DNA of 64,000 bases from assembly GCF_026151205.1 (NCBI RefSeq), contig NC_087077.1, positions 2,482,001 through 2,546,000 on the forward strand, written 5' to 3'. The notes under the pieces are model-generated. The model searched no databases. It was not told the origin of the DNA and saw only the letters and a list, made by a program, of their open reading frames with translations. The stretch is from Bolinopsis microptera (taxonomy: Eukaryota > Ctenophora > Tentaculata > Lobata > Bolinopsidae). Position numbers and translations under genes: made by a program. Shown piece by piece: positions 1 to 12,900 of the stretch (positions within the stretch are counted from its first letter, which is position 1; every line of letters begins with the position of its first letter).

Positions 1-141
1 CTGATAGCATATGTTCCGTTTGATTTGACCAAACTAATGCCTTTCATTGCTTTATAATGCCATCTTTCTCAGAATTAACACAAAAATATTCTGTAATAAT
101 TTAATTTATGCCATTCAATGATCAGTTTTTGCTCATCCCAG

Positions 142-771
142 AATCGTGCACGGCATTGGATCCAACGTGGAGTGACATGATCACTGTAACGAAGTTTCCG
201 GTGATACCGGGGACAGTGCTGACAGTTCAGTGTGGAGAACCGGACCATGATATTGTGGGCAACAATACGGTGACTTGTTTGAACGATTCTCAGTTTGAAG
301 CTGACCCGGAACCTTCTTGTAAAGGTGAAAAAACAAATATTCGCTTATTTTTACCTGGCTCGCCAATCTATGTGCGCGGCGCTCTTTTCAAGCTTCCTGA
401 ATAGGAGAGGAGCGTGCAATAGACTAGCAAGCTAGGTAAAATTCCTCTATGACGAAAAAAAAAGGATTATTTTATAAATTATTTTAATGCATTCATATCT
501 ATATATTAACGTTTCTAATATTTTCACAGCGAAGTGCACTGTAATACCAATGGATCCTTCATGGAAGAACCTATCAATCATGGAACCTGAACTGACTCAA
601 CTACCAGTGAAGCACGGTGACATTATCCAGCTAAAGTGCAAGAGAAAGTACACTAACCGAGACTGTAACAAGAGTGAAATGATAGCGACCTGTCAGAACG
701 GGGGGCTGAACCTGACTTGTTGTCTCACCAACTCTGGTTGTGTAAAAACAGGTACGAAAACAACCAATTAA
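142..771 (+). CDS. 3' end of a secreted sushi-like gene (two exons seen)
   Basis: Two exons can be read: 142-324 and 530-751, each with an AG acceptor, a GT donor and phase-1 borders at both ends, the classic layout of an extracellular module. The first encodes about 61 residues with four cysteines (SCTALDP at the start, a C in the middle, VTCLND, EPSCK at the end). The second encodes about 74 residues with six or more cysteines and a similar DPSW start. Both look like divergent CCP/sushi modules; the usual conserved Trp before the last Cys is not clear. If the donor at 752 is not used, the frame runs to a stop at 769-771, and an AATAAA lies near 1063, so exon two may be the last exon. The alternative is that the gene continues downstream and joins the large gene at 3835. 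The 5' part lies outside the window. Confidence 0.55.
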
Positions 772-3700
772 TATCGGATTAGAGAAAGAAGGTCAGTTGT
801 TTCCAGAATGGGTCCCCAACAAACCTATACGTCTCCCAACATGTATAAAAAAGTTAATATTATAGTTTATTATTAAGTTGATTAATTAAGGTGTGATATC
901 GTGCAGCAAAACTCATGGGAATGTTTTTTGTTCACGATGTTGCTTTAACATTTAATTATTATCTAGATTACTCACAATTATATGTTTTTTATCGCTTAGA
1001 ATCGTTATTAAAATAATTTAGAATGTTAATTGTATCATGCATAAGCAAAATGCAAGATACAATTAATAAATAGAAAATTGTAAATGGTAATGATCATGAA
1101 CTACAAAAGCTCTGACGGAAAAATAAAGGAGAACCTTTTAACTAATCCTGTCTCTATCTTGACTTCCAGGTAACGAAATTTTAAATAAGTGAATCTTGAC
1201 CATGGTTTCGTAATTATGGATTGGGGCAGATGAAGCACAAATCTGACATCATGCTTTATTTTCGATAAATCAACGGGTATACTCGAAATAACGATACATC
1301 ATTTTACACTAAAATTTACTGATGACATTTTCCATCAGGTTTTTGTGCAGCGCATGAATACTGAACCAACAAAACCACCAGAAGACCTATTATTGCTACT
1401 GCTCACTGCAATCTTTGATAGTCCAACAAGTGATATAGCTTAATGCTTAAGAAAAGGTTTGCAAAAGTTTTCTGATACCTTAACTTTAAGTGGTTAACTT
1501 TATAAAGCTTAATTTCCCCAGATTGACTAGAAAGAGGAATTTACCCCCAAATTCTATGTGATATTACTTTGGTACTTCATTTATAATTATACACAGCTTT
1601 ACTTCTTTCAGATATCGATAGTTGGCCAGAACGACGGAATATCAAACTCTTCCAACTGAAGACTAATTTTAGGATAGGAATAAAAGAAATATGAATTTCC
1701 ATTCCTTACTCTTTAAACGTTACGCTGGAGTATAAACAATGAATAATTGCCCATCGGCTATGTTTTATGGACCATGTCAGTGTTTAAATGTTATTTGTCG
1801 CGATTATATTTTATAAATGGAGTTCATTTCATTTTTCAAGACAATGATAGACTTTGAACGCTTTTTCGTCATAATATCACAATTATTTTATAATGTTATC
1901 GTACACAAATATTTTTTTCAAATATCTGGATTAGAACGGGGAGGTGAAAAATATTTGTTTTGACACTTGACAGTGCTTCAGGGATTAAATTGGTCAATGA
2001 TGGAAGCTGATTTATTAATGATCATTCGCTGCTACCACTACCAGTCACGTCTCAGGAAAAATATCTTTTAACTCCCAACCAAATTCCAGATTTATTGAGA
2101 GTTTACCAAATTTTAATTACAATTAGGGCAGGTAGAGTTTGAATTTGTTTAATCTCACACCTTTTGATTCATAATGGATATATTTACAGTTCTTTATTTG
2201 TATTTCTATTTGCACAATTTATTTTATAGTTTCTTAAATGCGATATTTTATCAATATTTCGTGATCAAGCAACACTGATGATAAATACCAAGTTTGACTT
2301 TTATGAAATGCTATACCATAGTTTCATTTTTACTTTTCTACCTACATGAATAAGAAACTTTATAATTTATTCAAAATTACAGTTTGAATATGGATTAGGA
2401 CTTCAGTACTTTATTTTTATAAAAACAACGCTTGTCATATTTTGTAAACTGCGCAAAGAATTGGTATCGGTAATCAAAATCCATGGATCATTTTAAAATT
2501 ACTGTGTCCGCCGTATCTTCAAGTTCAATCTTAAACAAAGGTATTTGCCATTTGGACACAACTTACTAGCCAAACCAGCATTGTAAATTTTGTATCACGT
2601 GGTGAACCCCTGACACTGACCCCCACTGTCGCTTCACTGTAGAGTTTCGACGATACAGGGGGAGCCGCGCACTCGTGCGCGGCGGGTCATACAACGTATG
2701 ACAATGTAAATTGACGTTTATTTCTAGGGTCTAGATAGCTTGCAATTTTTGAGATTCGCGAAAATCGATGATATCCAAAAAGGCTGTAGGAGGTTCTACA
2801 TGACAAAATACCGGCGAAAATAATTTTACACGCCTTAATTAATAATAAAATAACCTTTTTCGCTTCTCACTTCTGGATCTTGTCACACTTTGGATCAAAA
2901 TAACGGTGCCCCTCATTTTATTTATTATTATCATTACATGAATTTGATTTTCTACATACAACGTAATTTTGTTAACAAGGTTTGGCCGGTAGAGGGTCTG
3001 CAGTAGTCCCATTACCTAAGTATTGCTGTTCCACTACTAAACAACGTAATTTTGAAAGAAACTTGTACTTACAATTTAAACACGTGTAAAAGTTTTGAAA
3101 CGTAGCCCACGTGCAACTCTGTCACGTGTGTAATTTTACACTCTTCCGCCGCGCAGTGCAACCAGAATGCAAAAACGCGCGGCATATAACTTGTTTGATG
3201 TTTGTTTCCAGTTTGTTTCATTATTTAAACCTTTGCATCGTTCGCGTTGGTTTGTCGGTACTCGGTTTGCCGTTCAGTTTTACTAAATAAGTAACAAAAA
3301 TCCGCAAATTTACTACGTTGGCGCATATTTTCGGTTAAACTGTATCGCTCCTCTGATCAACCGAGTCTGCACACGTCATGGTAACGCCATGAAAATGAGC
3401 ATATTGAGCTGTAGGTCGTAGGATGACCGAATGACAGGGTGCCCGCGGCCGCAATAAATTCATCATTACACTTATGACTACTCTGTACTCATGCGAAATG
3501 TTCAAACAAATAAAATGGTTTTGATCTTAACATAACATATTTACACATTACATTACTTTGGAACCAAACACAGGCCGAATTAAATAGCCGATAGCGCTAA
3601 ATATGAGCCAACTATTTGAAAATTTGTAAACAAATCATCAGGCTGCAGGCTGCCAAGTGCCAACCGCTTCTAAAATGATTTATAGATCGAATATGTACAA

Positions 3701-3834
3701 AAAATTTTTGTTGAAAAAGGCGTTCTCAAACCGTTCATACTCTGACCACTGTACTTGGTACAATGTCAAATAAAATCTCAGCGATCCTGAGATTTTCTGA
3801 AGCTATGTTTTACATAAAATTTTACGTTTGAAGG
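772..3834. other. Non-coding stretch between two sushi-type genes
   Basis: No convincing exon was found. The sequence is AT-rich with many stops. A stretch near 1957-2018 resembles 12473-12535 in the same orientation (both begin ttttgacac and continue with tgacagtg), so it is probably an old dispersed repeat. A short GC-rich hairpin, ccgcgca...tgcgcgg, lies near 2664-2682. The last 600 bases before 3835 would hold the promoter of the next gene; no specific promoter motif could be identified. Confidence 0.5.
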
Positions 3835-3913
3835 ATGGTGAGATTTATAGTCGTCATCTCCATTTTGTTAACGCTGGCTGAAATACACTCTTCGGATACA
3901 GGCGAATACAAGG
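3835..3913 (+). CDS. First exon with signal peptide
   Basis: An ATG at 3835 opens a frame beginning MVRFIVVISILLTLAEIHS, a good secretory signal: one Arg, then a hydrophobic core of about 13 residues. The exon ends at 3913 after EYK plus one base, directly before a strong donor (gtaagt), giving a phase-1 border that matches the next exon at 4842. The donor is the first of 18 identical copies in the 33-bp array that follows. If none of the donors is used, the signal-peptide frame stays open through the whole array to a stop near 4546, which would give a secreted 237-residue repeat protein. Confidence 0.65.
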
Positions 3914-6900
3914 GTAAGTACATATTTCCATCTAGCGAATACAAGGGTAAGTACATATTTCCATCTAGCGAATACAAGGGTAAGTACATATTTCTATCTA
4001 GCGAATACAAGGGTAAGTACATATTTCTATCTAGCGAATACAAGGGTAAGTACATATTTCTATCTAGCGAATACAAGGGTAAGTACATATTTCTATTTAG
4101 CGAATACAAGGGTAAGTACATATTTCCATCTAGCGAATACAAGGGTAAGTACATATTTCTATCTAGCGAATACAAGGGTAAGTACATATTTCTATCTAGC
4201 GAATACAAGGGTAAGTACATATTTCTATCTAGCGAATACAAGGGTAAGTACATATTTCTATCTAGCGAATACAAGGGTAAGTACATATTTCTATCTAGCG
4301 AATACAAGGGTAAGTACATATTTCTATTTAGCGAATACAAGGGTAAGTACATATTTCCATCTAGCGAATACAAGGGTAAGTACATATTTCCATCTAGCGA
4401 ATACAAGGGTAAGTACATATTTCTATCTAGCGAATACAAGGGTAAGTACATATTTCTATATAGCGAATACAAGGGTAAGTACATATTTCTATATTTCTAT
4501 CTAGCGAATACAAATAACGGAGTAGTTCGCTGTTTATTAGTCTCATGATTGAAATACTGATATTATATGGATAATATCCGGTTCCAACCGGAAATTATCC
4601 ATATATCAGTAGCGAATACAACTTACAAGGGTAAGTACATATTTCTATCGTTCAAATCGCCAATGAAATCGAATTTAATATTGCTGATGGATTTGGATAT
4701 CCGCGATACAGAACATCACTTCCATTTCCAAAGATAACAACGAGTTCAAAAATTTAATAAACCATCCAAATTTTAACTGCAGACTTGTTATGATCATTGT
4801 CAACATCAAGTTTTAAACTCGCTAGTAACTAACTTTTTTAGATTTGAGCGACTGTTTTACCTGGGGTAAAAAGTTTGCACCTACTCCGGAAATGAAGTTG
4901 CAGCCGATTGAGGCCCTCGTGTTCACAGAAGTTAAAAAACCGCTTAATCTGATCCGCGAGTGCTATCACAACTCCACGTGCTTATTCGTCACGTGCGATA
5001 ATACAGTGATGGACAATGTCACGTGCAATGTGTGGCCTGGTTGGACCGGGTTTACTACGGATTACTTTATTGACGAGAAAAACGCACTGGTTAGTCATCT
5101 TCCAAGTTGGACTTACAACACGACATGTCAATATTGGAGTTACAGAGGTTGGTTCAATTTATAGTCAGGAAAAGAGCGTCAATTTGGGATGTATTGTATA
5201 CGCCAATTTTCAAAGGAGACTTAAATTTAAAGTCTTAAAGTTTAAAATCCTTCTAAGCTGTCGGGTTCTTAAGCTGCATAAGGAGTGTTATAAAGTTGTT
5301 GTACTCTATAAGTGTATATTCACCTACAAGCATAACTGCTTGGCGTGATGAGGTACATCTTTGATTGGTCGAAGGTCTTTCAACAACACAGCATCATCAT
5401 TTTCATAGTAGTCCCCGGCTTATGACGGGTTCATAGCGGTATTAAACATGTTTTTCTGGGCCCAAACATTCTACGCTCCTACTATGCTATTACTGGTCTC
5501 TTGACTAACTCCCAATCATCTGTCCATATGGTATTGTTTCTGGACAAATAGATGGTATACGATGCCCTCAGGCTGATCTCAGCGATCTTCATGCAGGCCT
5601 TCTTCTTCTCTTTGTTGTTTACGTTCAGGTGGTTCATAAAGGTTGGGAGGCTATAGTTGTAAATGCCTCGAGCTCCCACTTCTACTGTCTGGAGCTTGCA
5701 AGCCCATCCGTTGGCTTCTATCTCTTCTGTCAGCTGCTGATATCTCTTCATCTTTCGCTTCTCTTGATCAGCAAAGTTCTGCTCATTTCCACAAGTCAGC
5801 TCCATTAGATAAACCTTCTTTGCTTTATCTGAATAGATCACTACATCAGGTCTTAGTGGTGTAGCTGCAATGTGCTGCGGGAAGTTCCTCTGTCTCTCAT
5901 CCTCATCAAATATTATCTTCCAGTCGTTGGCATCTGAAAAGAAATATCTTTTGGTCTTATGATGAGTTGGGTCAGCTAAGGTAACCTTCTCGCGCTTATT
6001 GCCTGCCTTGTGAAAGACCGACGGTGCCCTCTTCGATTCCTTGGCGATGTCGGAATTAAACTCTTCAATCTGTGATGAAACAGTCTTCATGATTTCACGT
6101 AGGACCTGATCATGGCGCCAGTTGAAACGTCCCTGTCTCAGTGCAACCTTGCAGAACGTGAGGATATGATTGAGTGTCCCTTGTTTGCTGCAGAGTTTAC
6201 AGTTTCCTGAAACGGCTTTATTCCAAAGCTTTAGGTTGCTAGGTGTTGACGCAGTGTCATGGATAGCATTGACATGAAACTTTAACAGTTCCGGACTAAG
6301 TTGATAGATCAGGTTATTCCACGTGGTGTCAAATGTCATTGTATTTTCCCATGTGAGAAAGAGGTTTTGCCGCTTTTTGTCAAAAAGTGAACAAATAAGT
6401 GTCTCTTCATCAAAGGTCCTCACCATGTTGGTTAGCAGTTTCCTCTCTGATGTGTCCTCATATCTTGTCTCATACCCGAGGCCAGTTGTACCAACTGCAG
6501 GTTTTCCAACTAACTCTTGGAAGTAAAGTTGGCGCTGACGGTCTTTCAGCTCTTTGGGATAAGACCACATCTTCTGTGTGTGTGCAATAGCCTTATGGTT
6601 AGAGTACACTTTTTTGATGTAGGGGTCACTTGAGTTACAAAGTTGGTGTCCCTTAATAAGTTGGATGACTTTGTACTCAGTGCAGATGTTTTTCAGCTGC
6701 AATCCTTTCTGGTCTCTACTCCTGTAGAGGACGGTGGTGGTACAAGGATGCGCAATCCCTAGCCACTTCTTAAGGTATCTGTTACACAGTGCCTCAAGCT
6801 CTCTCACAAATGTGATGGGTAGGTTATAAACAGTAAACCCCCATGACATCTTACTAATGATGAGGTGGTTATACACCCACGCCTTCATTGGACCGGTGAT

Positions 6901-9900
6901 TTCATCATTAGACGTTGTTTCCAAAAGGTCCTCTAACTTCTTCTTAATCATGGACCGAATTTCCTTCACCTCAAGATCTACATACATGTACATTCCTAGG
7001 AACTTCATTGGTGCTTGGATAATGGACGGCACCTGTTGTTCGCTTAGTACAAACTCTGCATCATAGGTATTGTACTTTCCTCCAGTACACTTCATAGACA
7101 TAGACAGGCACTTCGATGGTTTAGCCTTCATTTTCTTCGACCAGTCCAGGAACTCTTCTACTACCTTCAACATCTTCTTCATCTCCTTCTCGCTCTTCGA
7201 CAATAGGGCTAGGTCATCAGCAAATGCTTTCTTTGAGGTCTTGCTATCACTGAAGCTTGGCTCATACCCAACTTGACTGCACAGTACAGCTAGAAGTTCC
7301 AGTAGGATGTTGAATACTATAAGGAACAGGATCACGGACAGTGGGTCTCCCTGGAACAGGCCTAGCTCATACCAGAATGTTCTGGATGTCCATTTTCTGC
7401 ACTTAACTAGGACACTGAGGCTTCCATAATACTCAATTATAAGCTTAATGAAGCTTTCAGGTAGGTGGTACCGGCGTAGGGCATAAATAATAAGGCTGTG
7501 CGGGACTCTCCCATACGCATTCATAAGGTCAATCCAGATCACGTGGACTTGTCTTCTGTGGCTTTATTAACATCGATAAAATCATTTAAAAATGAACATC
7601 TATGAAATGCTGTTATCTGTTATTTAACCTCTCCTTTCGTTCAGACACGTTGCAGCACTGTTTGGAGTATTTTATCCCGCCTTCAGTTGAATTGAACGCC
7701 AAAAAACATAATGTTGTGAAGACCACAAGTTTAGTAGCTTGTTATGACACATGTAAAAATTCAAAAAAACGGATTGGCTTCACTTACTACTGGAAAAGCA
7801 ATGATTGTTGGATACACGATAAAGTCTTCGGGACAGTCTTGTCAAACAACGAAACATCACGTTCATATTCCTTAGTGTCAGCCCGAATGGGTTGCCTGTT
7901 TCAAGATAGCATTGGTAAGTAATCCAGCCCGCAGCCGCGTGTTATAACTTATAGTTACTGACACAAATCTGTCAGTATTTTAAGCATTTTAAGAATCATT
8001 TTGTTGATATTGTCGTGAAAGTCAAGGATCATTTATATTGACAATAGATAGGACAATGGATAGACAGTTATACGTTTGCTGAAAATGCTACGTATTTAAC
8101 AATAACAGAATACAGATCGCGTAGTGTTTACAGCCCAAAATTTACTCATTAAAATATCCCTCCAGATGAAGTTTGTTACAAACGTGAAATAAGTTATCGC
8201 GGAGATGAACTGGAGGAATTGAGAAAGGGTTCTGTTACTCAAGAAGCCATCGACTTTCGATACGCCTACCGGAATCCCAGTATTTGCAACAAAAGATGCA
8301 TGGAGTACAAGTAAGTTTTATCAGAGTGAGACCCAAACTGGGCCATGTCGTCATAAACGCCGCGCACTGTCTGTTGTGATGTTTTTCAATGTTATCAAAA
8401 CTCTTATATTGCAGCGGTAACTGCTTCTTTTTTACGCTGGATGTTATTACTCTCAAATGTACACTTCACGGCCCCAATGTGACGGCTGAGGACAACATAT
8501 TCTCCTATACTGCCAACTGGGCCTGTTTGTCTGGTGAGTGAGAGAGAGGGGTTTCCTTAAGGGGGACGGGAGGGGGTGGTCTTAAATATTCATGAAAATT
8601 TCAAAAGAATTCTCCTGAAGGCCCCTTGACCTCTCTAACCAATCACCATATATGCAATTTTAAAATATGTAAATATTAAAATATAGGCGTGCATAAAAAT
8701 TGGCTGAAATGTTTGAATGACCAACATCTTCTCCTTGAAAAACATTCGACGTTTTTTAAGTATAACCTTCTTGTCTACAGCTTAGTGCTGTCTCAATTTA
8801 TCAGACTGCATGGTCGGTAAAAATATTAAACGGCTAAAAAGCTGAGCACTTTTAAACATTTAGCCTGGCGGCTGGCCGGGTCTCCAGGTAATTTTGGTCG
8901 GGAAACAAAATATGAACGATTAATTCCCTCCAAATTTTCGCCAATGATTTATTACTTTAAATGAATAACAGGGATATATATTTTAAGATTCTTTATTTGT
9001 CCCCACCAAATCGCAAAAACATGTATTTTCCGATGTAAAGAACGATGTACCCTGCTTAAATATATATAATATATAACCTTTAACAGGCCTGCAATGCCCC
9101 GATGCGATAACAGGAGAACTTTATAAGGAACTGGAAATAAAATGCTTACTTCCAAAAAGAAAAGCAAAAAATAGAATCTGGAGAATTGATGGCATTCCTG
9201 TAGAAACAAATGATCCCAGTTTCGAGATGAAGTACCTGGACCCCTCAAATAGTGACTCCGGCTATGTATCACTGTTTATTCACAACGTGACAGAACGACA
9301 AGTTTGGATGAACATTTTTTTCCATTTCAAATCTCATCAATTCAATAGGAAAATTTTTATTTCTGACACGTTATCACAACAAAATGTCCATTAATGCAAA
9401 TGGATGCTTTTAATCAAGTTTGGATACCATTCTATCCCCGTGTAGTTTATGATCCATTAGTACAGTAGACAACAAATTCCCTTTGACAGAACACTTATTA
9501 GAGATCGTAACGAAATTTTCTCAGATAGAGGTGAACATAACAGTAAAAATGAAACATGAGCACAGTCACGTTATCAAGGTGACTTCTATTTTGTACAAAG
9601 GTAAGGGCTTTTTTTATGTCATTGCTATCATACCACTTTTATACAGAGATGCCCATAAGTCAGTGTGCAAACGAATGGGCTTATAACAAAGTCATTTTTC
9701 ATGTTGGAGACTTGCAACTTTGCAGATGACATACTGTGAGTGTAACTACATTATCCAACAGAACCCCCTATGTTGGAGCCCTTTGATGTTACGGAATCGA
9801 AAATCGACATGACTGAATTACAAGTATACAACATGAGTGAACCCGAGCAATTCCGTCTACCAGAGGGCTACGTAACGTACGGCGCAGATCTTGCAACTGA

Positions 9901-12900
9901 CGGCAACATTTACACCTGCTTTTGGTCAAAGTCAAGTGGTGCTGATGACCTCGCTTTCTTCAGCATGGCCTTTGAAAAGCCGTATTTTGTGGACGAGGTT
10001 AAGGTTCACATGATGTTCTTCATATCAAGTGGTCTAAGAGAGCAGTGGCTTGACGGGGGAAATTACGATTACGACAATTGTCATCTCACCGCTGATCACT
10101 ATTATGTAAGTGGGAAAAAAAGTGGGGAAGGAGGGTGGGATGTGGAGGAGGAAGAGGGGTAGATGGAGGAGTGGGAGGGTGAGAGCGGAAGTCTAAACTT
10201 TTGAATTTTATAAATATCATTGTATTTCAGGCTTGCAAAGAAAATGACGGCCCTTTGAAGGTGGTCATGAGAAACTGTTCAGACTCCGATTGTTCAGTCT
10301 ATGATGAATATTTCTGCGGTGAAATTAATACAAACCAAGGACTCTCGCAGGTTAAAAGTCTCAAATTATTTTCCAGTCGTTTAGCATTGAAAAATATCAA
10401 AACAAGGAATCGGGCGTTAGTTAAAATGTAAACATTTTGTTTCTCTCAGGAAGACCAGATCTACAAGGTGTCATGCAGATCTGTTGGAGATATGTTGGTA
10501 GTTCTACGAGAAACCCCAGGAAACGTCCGTATATGCGAGTTACAGATCAGCAATTATCGTAAGTGCACATGTCGAGAAAGACCTCCTTCGAGCTGGACGG
10601 GAAAAAGTTATCCAGCGCCTGATCCTTGGAGATAGAGTTCAATTTCCTTTATTTTTAGAAATATTTTATGATCTATGGATTGATCTGACCAGTCAAACCC
10701 ATCGCCCCAATGGTTAACATTGGGGCAATCGAATGAAATACTTTTCATACTCTCCTAACTTCAACTTTAAAGTGAGTTCCTACAAAACACTAACCGTGTC
10801 ACCGTTTAGCCCAAGAATGCCCCGACAGAAACTATCTCACCTTCCCTGGTCACGTGTGCCTGCCTTGTCCTGACCGTTACAACAGCCTCCCCTACTCGTG
10901 CCAGCACGGGGAATGGGAATGTGATCCTGATACCAACCTTGCCGAACACATTTATATGTGCTCCTCTGACTTCGCTACCTGGGGTAAAATTATATTGAAA
11001 CTGATCGATCAATATGTTCAGTCGAAATGTTCTGCGATTTATGGATAATACATATTTCCACTCATTCATGTTACTGGGCCGCGCTCAGCCTGTCATTCCG
11101 CCGAATCTCTATTAACGGGTGATACTCGTAAAATATCTGTTCCATATATTGGACCGTCGACGACTCCAACCGTCGACGAGTCCAACTCGGCGCGCGTCCT
11201 GGTAGGTTATAAACCTACAAAATCTCTATGAACATAAATATAATAGCCTGAGGTCCCCAGGTAATCATTCATGTTGCAGCTGTCGCAAATAATTTGGTCG
11301 AATCTATTTTCCATGTTAATTCTTCTGTTAATTAAGATATATCAATTTTCTCCCCAGATCTCACTTCTGTCGCTGACGATGAGGTGAACGGTGACGTCAC
11401 ACTTTCCTGGAATCCCGAGATCCCTGACAATTATACTCAGTTCCCCCCTGCCAACGCGTTTGATCGTCACTTATACACTTGTGTTGCCTTAACAAGCACT
11501 GAATTGTACGGAGGGCCTTCTCTGTGGTTGAAAGTGAACCTTGGAGATCTTTATATGGTGAAAAATGTAACCGTTTACACTGTTTTTGAGGATGACTGGT
11601 TCTTCTATCCTCCTAGACGGTACGGGTGTCACACGAATAATGGAGACTACGAGGTATAAACTGTTGTAGCTTTCCACTTCATACTCAAAATATCACTATT
11701 ATTATTTAATATTCCTTTGGTATTATATAAGGAATTGAATTAAAGGAACATGCCTATTGCCTTCAGCCTTGACACGACAACCAATTTAGCCCGTTACTTT
11801 GGAAAAATTCAGATCTGTCCATCAACATTTTTTACCGTACACTGTCTAGTCATTTACTACTGATTACAACCGTAAGTATGAAATTAATTTCTCCATATCC
11901 CAGAACTGCAAGGAAGCGGAGATAAATTCTGTGATTACTTTGTACGACGGAGAAACTGAGGTGAAGGAGTGTGGGGTTCTAGCTATATCAGCTGCCGATA
12001 CTCTCCAAGCCGATCAGATCTACACTGTAACATGTAACGGGAGGGGTGATTCAATCATCCTGTCTGCAGGAACTTCTGCTCTGAGAATATGTGAGGTCGT
12101 TGTGGAATCAGGAGGTAAGTTTATCAGGTCATTAAAAAAGGATAAGTCCTGTCAATAATTATTATTTTTATAACCCTATTTTTAAAAAAATTTAAATTTC
12201 GTTCTTTGCCATTAATAATAATATGTACATCAGTAAAATACAGAAAATGTCACCACTAACATCGAGAACGTCTGATATCCTCCGCCTCAGAACAGAACTG
12301 CACGACTGACCAGTTTTTCGAGGAGAGTAGCAACACGTGTCACAGCTGCCCTGAGGGCGAGCTGAGTTACGGTTGTCAAACTGGGACCTGCTCCTCTGAC
12401 AGGACTACACTGTCTTCCAGCATGTGGGGTGAGCTTCTCCCAATAATAGTTGTGGGGAGGTGAGGCGTATTGTTTTGACACGTGACAGTGATTCTGGGGT
12501 TTGATTGGTTAATAGTGGCATGCTGATTGGTTTATTATTGGCACGTGTAAAACAAATATGCCTCACCTGCCCATATTGTTCCAGAATCTAACAGAGACTC
12601 TTCTGCGTGTAATTGCGAGGAGGATGTATTGTTTAGATCTTCCCATATCTTTTCAAGTCCTTACCTTATATTCAAGCACAGTCCTGAGATTTAACACTAA
12701 TTTAATATATAACACAAAAGTAGTGTTATTAAACTTCAAATTATTATGATCACTATCCGTTTATTTTCAATTTTTCTAAAGAGCCAACAGCTGAATACAC
12801 CATCGACTATGAAGCCACTGCTGTGAGTATACTTGAGGGTGCCCTGGAAAAAACGACAATCGAGGAGATCGAAGAATCTCTTTTGTTTCTGTCGGACAAA

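Noticed and set aside
772-3834. RNA genes or further sushi exons in the first long gap
   Set aside because: No cloverleaf-like sequence, no Cys-rich frame and no acceptor-donor pair with a sensible translation could be found by eye.
3822-4484. Antisense repeat frame (MYLPLYSLDRN units)
   Set aside because: It is the complement of the 33-bp array, with no signal of its own; the plus strand has a signal peptide and splice donor.
5643-7276. Plus-strand frames opposite the LINE
   Set aside because: They are shadows of the antisense reverse-transcriptase frame.
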